In this document: in pieces, positions 6,351-13,169 of the stretch | Position numbering within the stretch: the stretch's first letter is position 1 | Layout: each line of letters begins with the position of its first letter | Assembly: GCA_947311455.1 (NCBI GenBank) | Contig: CAMZKY010000241.1 | Location: forward strand, 1 to 23,852 | From: an uncultured Marinosulfonomonas sp. | GTDB lineage: Bacteria; Pseudomonadota; Alphaproteobacteria; Rhodobacterales; Rhodobacteraceae | Direction of reading: 5' to 3' | Length of the DNA stretch: 23,852 bases | Translations under genes and position numbers: made by a program | The notes under the pieces: model-generated | Told to the model about the DNA's origin: nothing | Database searches by the model: none | Seen by the model: the letters and a program-made list of their open reading frames with translations, nothing else

Positions 6351-7571
6351 ATGGATTGGATCATTCTGGAATCTTGGCTGGAGTTTGCGGTGCGCTGGCT
6401 ACATCTGACCACAGCAATGGCGTGGATCGGATCGTCATTTTATTTTATCGCGCTTGATCTTGGCCTGCGCAAAGCCCCCGATCTACCCGAAGGGGCGCAT
6501 GGCGAAGAATGGCAGGTGCATGGCGGCGGGTTTTACAATATCCAGAAATATCTGGTGGCCCCTGCGCGCCTGCCTGAACATCTGATCTGGTTCAAATGGG
6601 AAAGCTATATGACATGGATTTCCGGTTTTTCGATGCTGATCCTTGTCTATTATCTGGGCGGGGAGCTGTATCTGGTGGATCCGAATGTGCTGGATATTCC
6701 GGTCTGGCGGGCGGTGCTGATTTCTCTGGGGTCGCTATCCATCGGCTGGATCCTGTATGATCTGATTTGCAAAAGCAAATTTGGCGATAACAACACCCGC
6801 CTGATGATTTTGCTTTATCTGATATTGGTGGTGATGGCGTGGGGCTATACGCAGGTGTTCACCGGCCGCGCCGCATTGCTGCATTTGGGGGCGTTTACTG
6901 CTACGATCATGACAGCCAATGTGTTCGTAATTATCATGCCAAATCAACGCATTGTGGTGGCTGATCTAAAGGCCGGGCGCACGCCTGATCCCAAATATGG
7001 CAAGATCGCCAAACAGCGTTCAACACACAACAATTACCTGACACTGCCGGTGATTTTCCTGATGCTGTCCAACCACTATCCGCTGGCGTTTGCATCACAA
7101 TATAACTGGATCATTGCTTGCGTCGTGTTCCTGATGGGCGTGACCATGCGGCATTTCTTTAACTCCAAACATTCCGGTAAGGGCAACCTGTGGTGGACAT
7201 GGGGGGCAACGGCGGTGCTGTTTGCGATTGTGGTGTGGTTGTCGGCCATTCCCTTGCCAAGGGCGCAAGAAGACGCCGCCCTTTCGCCAGCGGTACAAAA
7301 ATTTATGGCAGCCGACGGGTTTGAAGATGCTTATGACGTTGTGGTGGGAAATTGTTCTATGTGCCACGCGGCAGAGCCGTCGTTTGACGGGATCACTGCT
7401 GCTCCTAAAAATGTACATCTGGAAACCGAAGAACAGGTCGCATTTGCGGCCAAGCGGATTTACCTGCATGCAGGTGTCACCAACGCCATGCCGCCCCCTT
7501 CGATGGCGTTTTTGGATGATGAGGACCGCGCGCTGTTGGTGGCGTGGTATCAGGCAGCAATCAAAGGATAG
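6351..7571 (+). CDS. puuD: membrane-bound urate oxidase with C-terminal cytochrome c domain
   Basis: A 406-aa inner-membrane urate oxidase of the PuuD type, which converts urate to 5-hydroxyisourate and passes electrons to its own heme c. The N-terminus 'WLHLTTAMAWIGSSFYFIAL' and following helices ('GGFYNIQKYLVAPARLPEHL', 'SGFSMLILVYYLGG', 'FTATIMTANVFVIIMPNQR') are family signatures. About eight hydrophobic segments precede a cytochrome c domain with the heme motif CSMCH and a Met ligand candidate in 'TNAMPPPSMAFLDDEDRALL'. I chose the ATG at 6351 (AGGGGAA 5 bases upstream; typical MDW start). A longer in-frame start at 6312 has AGGAAAG but adds 13 uncharacteristic residues. It is divergent from a LysR gene and supplies the substrate for UraH. 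Confidence 0.93.
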   Translation: MDWIILESWLEFAVRWLHLTTAMAWIGSSFYFIALDLGLRKAPDLPEGAHGEEWQVHGGGFYNIQKYLVAPARLPEHLIWFKWESYMTWISGFSMLILVYYLGGELYLVDPNVLDIPVWRAVLISLGSLSIGWILYDLICKSKFGDNNTRLMILLYLILVVMAWGYTQVFTGRAALLHLGAFTATIMTANVFVIIMPNQRIVVADLKAGRTPDPKYGKIAKQRSTHNNYLTLPVIFLMLSNHYPLAFASQYNWIIACVVFLMGVTMRHFFNSKHSGKGNLWWTWGATAVLFAIVVWLSAIPLPRAQEDAALSPAVQKFMAADGFEDAYDVVVGNCSMCHAAEPSFDGITAAPKNVHLETEEQVAFAAKRIYLHAGVTNAMPPPSMAFLDDEDRALLVAWYQAAIKG

Positions 7572-7593
7572 TTTATCCCTTGTGCGTCGAATT

Positions 7594-7628
7594 TGTTATG
7601 TTATATCATGATATATTATAACATAACA
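7594..7628. promoter_or_regulatory. long palindromic Zur operator upstream of zur-znuCB
   Basis: Two perfect 12-base arms, TGTTATGTTATA and TATAACATAACA, are separated by 11 AT-rich bases that hold a further ATGATAT-like core. ATGTTAT and ATAACAT half-sites match the general Zur box pattern. The 35-bp length suggests two overlapping sites. It lies 11 bases before the zur ATG and would cover the promoter, so zinc-dependent autoregulation of zur-znuC-znuB is expected. Confidence 0.75.
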
Positions 7629-7639
7629 GGATTCACCGC

Positions 7640-8116
7640 ATGTGCAATTCCCCGTTTCGGCCCCATGATCATAGCCAGTGTTGTGGCGATATCATGGACA
7701 GCGCCGACCAACGCCTTAAGGATGGTTTGCGCCTTACCCCCGTTCGCCGCCGTACACTGGAAATCCTGCTGGAAAGCCATCAAGCTATGGGTGCCTATGA
7801 TGTGCTGGAACGGCTGGCTGCTGACGGATTTGGTGACCAGCCCCCCGTGGCCTACCGCGCGTTGGAATTTTTGGTGGAAAACGGGTTGGCCCATAAAATT
7901 AACCGTCTGAACGCGTTTGCCGCTTGTATGCATCCGGATGATGACCACGCGCCGGTGTTTATGATTTGCATCGATTGCAAAAAGATCGCCGAGGAAGTTG
8001 AGGCTGATATTGGCAAAACCGTTGAAGGCATGGCCAAGGATGCGGGCTTTTTGCCAGAACGTGTTGCGGTGGAAATTATCGGGCGCTGTCCTGCTTGTCA
8101 GGAGGGCACGATATGA
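7640..8116 (+). CDS. zur: zinc-responsive Fur-family repressor Zur
   Basis: A 158-aa Fur-superfamily repressor. The N-terminus is rich in His and Cys ('HDHSQCCGD'). The winged helix spans about residues 30-85 ('LRLTPVRRRTLEILLESHQA', 'PVAYRALEFLVENGLAHK'). The dimer/metal domain has 'HPDDDHAPVFMICIDCKKIA' and the closing 'CPAC', a Cys4 structural zinc site. Linkage to znuC and znuB identifies it as Zur rather than Fur. The ATG at 7640 has AGGA eight bases upstream. Its stop overlaps the znuC ATG (ATGA), so the three genes are one operon, probably autoregulated through the palindrome at 7594-7628. Confidence 0.92.
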   Translation: MCNSPFRPHDHSQCCGDIMDSADQRLKDGLRLTPVRRRTLEILLESHQAMGAYDVLERLAADGFGDQPPVAYRALEFLVENGLAHKINRLNAFAACMHPDDDHAPVFMICIDCKKIAEEVEADIGKTVEGMAKDAGFLPERVAVEIIGRCPACQEGTI

Positions 8117-8862
8117 GCCTGATTTCAGCCAAAGGCGTTTCCCTGACATATGGTGCGCAACACGTGTTGCGGGATGTGGATTTTGAAATTCGCGCGGGCG
8201 AAATAGTGACGGTAATTGGCCCGAATGGTTCGGGTAAATCCACATTGATGCGGGCCTTATTGGGGGTTAAAGCCCCGCAAAGCGGTGAAATCACCCGCAA
8301 ACCGGGCTTGCGCATTGGATATGTGCCACAACGATTGGCGATTGAAACGGCGATGCCTTTGACGGTGGCACGATTTTTGTCTCTGCCAGTGAAACATACC
8401 GCCAACGCGATCAAAACCATGTTGGAACGGGTCGGGGCGCAGGGGGTGGAAACCCGCCAACTGGCGTCGGTTTCAGGCGGGCAATTTCAGCGTGTAGTGC
8501 TGGCGCGGGCCTTGTTGGGCAACCCTGAAATTCTGATCCTTGATGAACCCACGCAAGGACTGGATCAGCCCGGCATCGCGGGGTTTTATGGATTGATTGA
8601 AGATATTCGCCGCGATATAGGGTGCGCGGTTTTGATGGTTAGTCATGATTTGCATGTGGTGATGTCCGCGTCGGACCGGGTGATCTGCCTGAACGGTCAT
8701 ATATGTTGTGAGGGCACTCCAACGGTGGTGTCCGCTGCGCCGGAATATCACGCGCTGTTTGGCCACGGCACACGTGGAACAATGGCCCTGTATCAGCATG
8801 AACATGGCGAACAATGTGACCACAATCACGCTCATGAAGGTATTGAAAATCATGGACAATAA
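8113..8862 (+). CDS. znuC: zinc ABC transporter ATP-binding subunit ZnuC
   Basis: A 249-aa ABC ATPase that powers zinc uptake. Walker A is 'GPNGSGKS' (about residue 37), the signature motif is 'VSGGQFQRV', Walker B is 'EILILDEPTQGLDQP', and the switch His is in 'LMVSHDLHVV'. The C-terminus is His-rich ('YQHEHGEQCDHNHAHEG'), as is common in ZnuC and possibly zinc-binding. The start at 8113 overlaps the zur stop. The znuB ATG lies inside its last codons (8852), so translation is coupled. The family often sits with znuA encoding the periplasmic zinc-binding protein, but no such gene is in this window. Confidence 0.94.
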   Translation: MSLISAKGVSLTYGAQHVLRDVDFEIRAGEIVTVIGPNGSGKSTLMRALLGVKAPQSGEITRKPGLRIGYVPQRLAIETAMPLTVARFLSLPVKHTANAIKTMLERVGAQGVETRQLASVSGGQFQRVVLARALLGNPEILILDEPTQGLDQPGIAGFYGLIEDIRRDIGCAVLMVSHDLHVVMSASDRVICLNGHICCEGTPTVVSAAPEYHALFGHGTRGTMALYQHEHGEQCDHNHAHEGIENHGQ

Positions 8863-9628
8863 TTTGGTATACGCCTTATTGGCAGCGATTGGTTTGTCCT
8901 TTGCAACTGGTCCGCTTGGTTCCTTGATTGTGTGGCGGCGTATGGCCTATTTTGGAGATGCAACGTCTCACGCCGCGATCCTTGGTGTGGCTTTATCGAT
9001 CGGGTTCGGACTGCCTATATTCCTGGGTATTTTGGGGGTGGCATTGGTTATGGCATTTGCCGTCACAAACCTGAATAACAGAGGCCATTCAATTGACTCG
9101 ACGCTGGGTGTGCTTGCATATTTCGCTCTGTCACTTGGGCTGGTGGCGATATCGCTTACCGATCAGCCAGGTGTTGAGCTGCATGACTTTTTGTTTGGCG
9201 ATGTGATGGCAGTAACGGCGCAAGATTTGTTGATCATATGGGGCGGGGCAATTTCAATTTTGGCGGGCTTGATTTGGCGTTGGGTCCCATTGCTGATCTC
9301 AACTTTGAATGCTGATCTGGCAGTGGCCTCAGGCATTAATCCGAAACGCGAGCAGCTGGTTCTTACATTAGCCTTGGCAGTGGTTGTGGCTGTGTCGATT
9401 AAGGTGGTGGGGGCGTTGTTGATCGGGGCCATGTTGTTGATCCCTGCGGCTGCTGCACGGGGGCTTTCGCGCACACCTGAAGGGATGGCAGCCTTGGCAA
9501 TCGTGATCGGTGTTATTGCAAGTTTTGGCGGGCTATTTTCTGCCGTAACATGGGATACGCCGGCGGGGCCAGGTATTGTTGTTGCGGCGGCAATTTTGTT
9601 TTTTCTTGGCGGTTTATCTAAACGCTAA
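8852..9628 (+). CDS. znuB: zinc ABC transporter permease ZnuB
   Basis: A 258-aa inner-membrane permease of the ABC-3 (metal) family. The start MDNNLVYALLAAIGLSFATG is followed by 'GSLIVWRRMAYFGDATSHAA', the conserved loop that contacts the ATPase, then about seven more hydrophobic helices including 'VVGALLIGAMLLIPAAAARG'. The ATG at 8852 lies within the znuC 3' end; an in-frame ATG at 8834 is an alternative, but GAAGG at 8836-8840 fits the 8852 start better. It is the last gene of the zur-znuC-znuB operon, with 224 bp before the convergent petC end. Confidence 0.94.
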   Translation: MDNNLVYALLAAIGLSFATGPLGSLIVWRRMAYFGDATSHAAILGVALSIGFGLPIFLGILGVALVMAFAVTNLNNRGHSIDSTLGVLAYFALSLGLVAISLTDQPGVELHDFLFGDVMAVTAQDLLIIWGGAISILAGLIWRWVPLLISTLNADLAVASGINPKREQLVLTLALAVVVAVSIKVVGALLIGAMLLIPAAAARGLSRTPEGMAALAIVIGVIASFGGLFSAVTWDTPAGPGIVVAAAILFFLGGLSKR

Positions 9629-9750
9629 CATGAACAAATGTCGGGTGTAACAGACATGTTTTTAGAACCCGATGTATGATTGCCCTATGTATCCTGTATG
9701 ATCCATGCTCTGATTGCGTCGGTTTAACAGACAGTGCGTTGCCTTTTGCT

Positions 9751-9767
9751 AGGTCTACGCCCTAACC
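9751..9767 (+). repeat. single arm related to the palindromic element in mobA
   Basis: AGGTCTACGCCCTAACC shares 14 identical bases (GTCTACGCCCTAAC) with the reverse complement of 14595-14608, the left arm of the palindrome in mobA. The inner TATAAATATCAC part of that element is missing here, so this is a partial copy or an unrelated site sharing the end sequence. Directly after it lies the short inverted repeat TTTTTGTCG-CT-CGACAAAAA (9769-9788). Confidence 0.5.
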
Positions 9768-9800
9768 TTTTTTGTCGCTCGACAAAAAGCAACCACCTAC

Positions 9801-9828
9801 AAAAAAACCCCGCCAAAAAGGCAGGGTT
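9801..9828 (-). terminator. rho-independent terminator of the pet operon
   Basis: On the minus strand, AACCCTGCC-TTTTT-GGCGGGGTT forms a 9-bp stem with one G-U pair, followed by a run of seven T. It lies 25 bp beyond the petC stop and points out of the pet operon. Confidence 0.85.
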
Positions 9829-9852
9829 GATTTGAATTGATTTATGCGTTGA

Positions 9853-10650
9853 CTAGCTGTTCATCGCTTCTTTGGCTTTGCGTTTAACCGGCGCCCACAA
9901 TTTCTTGTTGGTCAGGTATAGCAGAACCGAAAGCAGTGTCAGCAGGATCACCGCGATGAAGCCTGTGTGTTGACGGGCCATCATTTTTGGTTCGGCCGTC
10001 CACATCAGGAATGCGGCAACGTCAATTGCTTCGTGTTCCAGCTCGTTGCTGTGGCCACCTGCAAATTCCACATCTTCACCGAAAAGGGGCGGAGGCATGG
10101 AAATCCAGCCGCCCGGGAAGGCGTGGTTTTCATAGAAGGTTGTGCCGGCTTCTTCTTTTTCTTCGCCTGTGTATCCGTTCAGGATTGAAACGATATGCTC
10201 TGGCCCGCCAATGCCGCGAAACAATTGGTTCAAACCAGTGCCATAAGGCCCTTCGTAACCTTTGCGGGCTTTGGCCATCAAAGACAGGTCAGGCGCATTG
10301 GGATCTGCCGATGTCGGAAAGAAATCGGATGGCTTGCGTGGCACATCTTCGTCTTTTTCGGCATCATAGATATCAAATTGCTTGGCATAGGCGCGCACTT
10401 GATCGGCGGGCAGGTTAGGACCGCCTTCATCGCCAAGGGTGCGGATTGGCACAAATTTCAAACCGTGGCAGGCAGAGCAAACTTCGGTGTAAACCTGAAG
10501 GCCGCGTTGCAGCTGGTTTTGATCGAATGTGCCAAATGGGCCTTCGAACGAGAAATCCACGCTTTCAGTGTGGATTGACCCGTTTGCCAGTACGCCTGTG
10601 CCGGAAAGGGCAAGGGCGGTGACTGCGGTAATCGCGAGTTTCTTAAACAT
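9853..10650 (-). CDS. petC: cytochrome c1 of the bc1 complex
   Basis: A 265-aa membrane-anchored c-type cytochrome that passes electrons from the Rieske protein to soluble or membrane cytochromes c. A signal peptide (MFKKLAITAVTALALSGTGV, cleaved near 'LANGS') is followed by the heme motif CSACH in 'QVYTEVCSACHGLKFVPIRT', the c1 signature 'NLPADQVRAYAKQFDIYD', and the C-terminal anchor 'TGFIAVILLTLLSVLLYLTN' ending in a basic tail. The start at 10650 has AAGGAT upstream; a longer open frame upstream overlaps petB out of frame and is not coding. It is the third gene of petABC. Confidence 0.95.
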   Translation of the reverse strand: MFKKLAITAVTALALSGTGVLANGSIHTESVDFSFEGPFGTFDQNQLQRGLQVYTEVCSACHGLKFVPIRTLGDEGGPNLPADQVRAYAKQFDIYDAEKDEDVPRKPSDFFPTSADPNAPDLSLMAKARKGYEGPYGTGLNQLFRGIGGPEHIVSILNGYTGEEKEEAGTTFYENHAFPGGWISMPPPLFGEDVEFAGGHSNELEHEAIDVAAFLMWTAEPKMMARQHTGFIAVILLTLLSVLLYLTNKKLWAPVKRKAKEAMNS

Positions 10651-10666
10651 AATCCCGTATCCTTTC

Positions 10667-11977
10667 TTAATGCTTGCCGTAATGGGCGTTGAAGTCATCT
10701 TCGATGGTGGCTGGTTTGTTTGTCGATGGTTTTTCAATCAAGCCAAGAACCGGTAGAAGAACCAGAAAGTAGCCAAACCAGTAGGCAGACGCGATCAGCG
10801 CGATGATTGGGTAGATACCCTCGGTTGGGCGTGAACCCACCCACATCAGCACGATGAAATCGATAACCAGAACCAAGAACCACCATTTGAACATTGGGCG
10901 GAAACGGCCCGAGCGTTCGGAGGATGTATCCAGCCATGGCACAAGCGCCATAACCGCAATCGCGCCAAACATGGCAATCACACCAAAGAATTTGGCGTCC
11001 ACGATGCCGAAAGTGATCCAGCTGGTAAATTGTACAACCCAGACATCTGCGGTGAAGGCCCGCAGGATGGCGTAGAACGGCAGGAAGTACCATTCAGGCA
11101 CAATATGTGCCGGTGTGGCCAGTGGGTTTGCTTCGATATAGTTGTCAGGCTCGCCCAGGAAGTTTGGCATGAAACCAACCACGGCAAAGAAGATCAACAG
11201 GATCACAGCCAGTGCGAACAGATCTTTGATCACAAAGTAGGGCCAGAACGGTAGCGTATCAGCCTCTGCTTCTTCTTTTGATCCACGACGCACTTCTACG
11301 CCTGTCGGGTTACCGTTGCCTGTGGTGTGGAATGCCCAGATATGCAGGGCAACCAGCGCTGCAATCACAAACGGCAACAGGTAGTGCAGCGAGAAAAAGC
11401 GGTTTAGCGTAGCATTATCAACCGCTGGTCCACCCAAGAGCCATGCTTGAATTGTTTCACCAACAAACGGAATCGCACCAAACAGGCCGGTAATAACCGT
11501 TGCGCCCCAGAATGACATTTGGCCCCAAGGCAGAACATAGCCCATGAAACCGGTTGCCATCATCGCCAGATAAATCAACATGCCGATGATCCAGACCACT
11601 TCGCGCGGGGCTTTGTATGAGCCATAGTAAAGACCACGGAAAATGTGGATATAAACCGCCAAGAAGAACAACGATGCGCCGTTGGCGTGGATATAGCGCA
11701 GCATATAGCCGCCGTTTACATCACGCATGATATGTTCAACCGAGGCAAAGGCCAGATCGACATGCGGTGTATAGTGCATGGCCAGTACAATGCCGGTGAT
11801 AATTTGCATCACCAGTGCTGCGGCCAGAACGATACCCCAAATCCACATCCAGTTCAGATTTTTCGGGGTGGGGATCATGATTGTATCATAAACCAGCCCG
11901 ACAATAGGCAGGCGTTCGTGTAGCCATTTTTCAAAGCCCGTCTTGGGCTCGTAATGATCGTGAGGAATTCCAGACAT
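10667..11977 (-). CDS. petB: cytochrome b of the bc1 complex
   Basis: A 436-aa inner-membrane diheme cytochrome b with quinol-oxidising and quinone-reducing sites. The heme ligands appear as H97 and H111 ('RYIHANGASLFFLAVYIHIF') and the second pair in 'HYLLPFVIAALVALHIWAFH', with the 13-residue spacing of the family. The Qo-site PEWY motif is in 'IVPEWYFLPFYAILRA'. Eight transmembrane helices are visible, and numbering of the first ligand pair equals that of Rhodobacter. AAGGGAGAGAG precedes the ATG. It lies 11 bp after petA and is followed by petC after 16 bp. Confidence 0.97.
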   Translation of the reverse strand: MSGIPHDHYEPKTGFEKWLHERLPIVGLVYDTIMIPTPKNLNWMWIWGIVLAAALVMQIITGIVLAMHYTPHVDLAFASVEHIMRDVNGGYMLRYIHANGASLFFLAVYIHIFRGLYYGSYKAPREVVWIIGMLIYLAMMATGFMGYVLPWGQMSFWGATVITGLFGAIPFVGETIQAWLLGGPAVDNATLNRFFSLHYLLPFVIAALVALHIWAFHTTGNGNPTGVEVRRGSKEEAEADTLPFWPYFVIKDLFALAVILLIFFAVVGFMPNFLGEPDNYIEANPLATPAHIVPEWYFLPFYAILRAFTADVWVVQFTSWITFGIVDAKFFGVIAMFGAIAVMALVPWLDTSSERSGRFRPMFKWWFLVLVIDFIVLMWVGSRPTEGIYPIIALIASAYWFGYFLVLLPVLGLIEKPSTNKPATIEDDFNAHYGKH

Positions 11978-11988
11978 TACTCTCTCCC

Positions 11989-12546
11989 TTATCCGAGTTT
12001 GATGGTTGAATCGTCAAAGAACGAGGCGACAGGCACCGGCAGATTGCGCGGGGCAGGGCCTTTGCGAATACGGCCAGCACTATCATAGTGGGAGCCGTGA
12101 CACGGGCAGAACCAGCCGCCAAAATCACCGGAAGCACCACCCAAAGGCACACAGCCTAGGTGGGTGCAAACGCCCATCATCACCAGCCATTCGCCAGCTT
12201 CATCCATGGAACGGTTCTGATCCGAGCCATCGCCGGGTTTGTTTTCATTGCGGCTGTCGTTATCAACCAGATCTTCCAACGGTGTTTCACGCGCTGCTTT
12301 GATGTCTTCTTCGGTGCGGCGGCGAATAAACACGGGCTTGCCGCGCCATTTTACCGTTAGCTGGGTGCCGGTTTCGACGCCGGAAATATCAACCAGAATG
12401 GATGACATAGCACGAACATCGGCACTGGCATTCATTTGATTAACCAGCGGCCAAACAACAGCGCCAGCCGCAACTGCGCCTGTGCCTGCGGTGGCATAAT
12501 ACAGGAAATCCCGACGGGTGCCTGCGTGGTTTTCTGCGTGGGACAC
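11989..12546 (-). CDS. petA: Rieske iron-sulfur subunit of the bc1 complex
   Basis: A 185-aa Rieske protein. A twin-arginine-type anchor (RRDFLYYATAGTGAVAAGAV) precedes the soluble domain, which carries the 2Fe-2S ligands in 'CTHLGC' and 'CPCHGSHYD' and the proline loop 'GPAPRNLPVP'. I chose the GTG at 12546 because it has a strong Shine-Dalgarno (AAGGAGAGG) and gives the normal 'SHAENHAGTRRDF' N-terminus. The open frame continues to an ATG at 12612, but that extension would be translated through a perfect 20-bp palindrome and has no family counterpart. It is the first gene of petABC. Confidence 0.94.
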   Translation of the reverse strand: MSHAENHAGTRRDFLYYATAGTGAVAAGAVVWPLVNQMNASADVRAMSSILVDISGVETGTQLTVKWRGKPVFIRRRTEEDIKAARETPLEDLVDNDSRNENKPGDGSDQNRSMDEAGEWLVMMGVCTHLGCVPLGGASGDFGGWFCPCHGSHYDSAGRIRKGPAPRNLPVPVASFFDDSTIKLG

Positions 12547-12571
12547 GAGAACCTCTCCTTCTACAATTATT

Positions 12572-12591
12572 GCAAAAGGCACGCCTTTTGC
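12572..12591. promoter_or_regulatory. 20-bp perfect palindrome in the pet operon leader
   Basis: GCAAAAGGC-AC-GCCTTTTGC lies 26 bases upstream of the petA GTG. It could be an operator overlapping the promoter or an mRNA hairpin just before the Shine-Dalgarno. Nothing in the sequence names the factor. Confidence 0.5.
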
Positions 12592-12743
12592 TTGTGACAC
12601 ATTGCGTGCCATTAGACGCTGTTTAGACCTGTAAGCAAGAGTCGTCCAGCGAGATTTCGCCTGAGTGATAAAGTGCCGCGTTTAAATTTACATTAATAGC
12701 ACTATAAAGCCGCAAAATCGTAGGCGTTTGGTGAAATCCGTAT

Positions 12744-12902
12744 TTAAGCGGGAATCGTAGCCTAAATCGAATCGCGTGCCCCAAAGCCGGATTTCCATTT
12801 TGCCAAGGCATCACGCCCTGTGCGCCAATTCCCGCCTTCATGGCGGAAATCCAGATATCCAAGTGCGCAAGCCATCGAAATTATCCCAATATCAATGGGG
12901 CC
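12744..12902 (-). pseudogene. C-terminal remnant of a glutathione S-transferase
   Basis: The minus-strand translation reads 'GPIDIGIISMACALGYLDFR', then 'GGNWRTGRDALAKWKSGF', which is the C-terminal helix region of GST proteins (typical 'CALGYLDFR..WR.GRP.LAAW'). The frame then gives 'ARDSI', an amber stop (12762-12764), and 'ATIPA' before TAA at 12744. The expected family ending is 'RPSMQATIP', so the amber replaces a Gln codon. The N-terminal two thirds are missing: homology stops at about 12902, where a methyltransferase fragment begins on the other strand. It is a nonfunctional remnant. Confidence 0.75.
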
Positions 12903-13074
12903 GGGCAAACTGGGAAACCTTCATTCCCCCGAAATGTTAGAACACGCGTTTGCAGATTTTGAAATTCTTGAGCTGAAATCCTATGAATGTGAAATTGATG
13001 AAGGGATTGATGAAGGGCCTGGGCATTCGGGCATGTCTGCATTGGTGGATTTGGTGGCACGGCGTCCGGAGTGA
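12895..13074 (+). pseudogene. C-terminal remnant of a class I SAM-dependent methyltransferase
   Basis: Reading from ATG 12895, the translation is 'GPGKLGNLHSPEMLEHAF', 'ADFEILELKSYECEIDEG' and 'GPGHSGMSALVDLVARRPE'. This matches the last 55-60 residues of small alphaproteobacterial methyltransferases (usual 'SPEMLR..FADFEI', 'EGPGHSGMSALIDLVARRP'). The SAM-binding N-terminal domain is absent, and upstream codons in this frame are antisense to the GST remnant. A translated product would lack the cofactor site, so I call it a truncated relic. Confidence 0.75.
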
Positions 13075-13117
13075 TTGAAGGCCATCCAATTAGGTTCAAG
13101 ACGAATTAAAACGCTCT

Positions 13118-13152
13118 GAATTGCAGGCGACGCCTTGCCGTGTCTGCAATTC
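13118..13152. repeat. 9-bp inverted repeat upstream of the MATE gene
   Basis: GAATTGCAG (13118-13126) and CTGCAATTC (13144-13152) are perfect complements separated by 17 GC-rich bases. It lies 18 bp before the MATE ATG. It could be an operator or a relic of a terminator; there is no T run. Confidence 0.45.
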
Positions 13153-13169
13153 TAATCTAGTCGTTAAGC

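Noticed and set aside
9769..9788. Terminator for znuB (TTTTTGTCG-CT-CGACAAAAA)
   Set aside because: The stem is weak, with A/T outer pairs, and is not followed by a T run on the plus strand, so I do not call it a terminator.
12546..12612. N-terminal extension of the Rieske protein from ATG 12612
   Set aside because: The GTG at 12546 has AAGGAGAGG in front and yields the family's normal N-terminus; the extension crosses a perfect palindrome and has no known counterpart.
12820..12894. Upstream extension of the methyltransferase remnant to 12820
   Set aside because: This part of the frame is antisense to clear GST homology, so it was not coding for methyltransferase.
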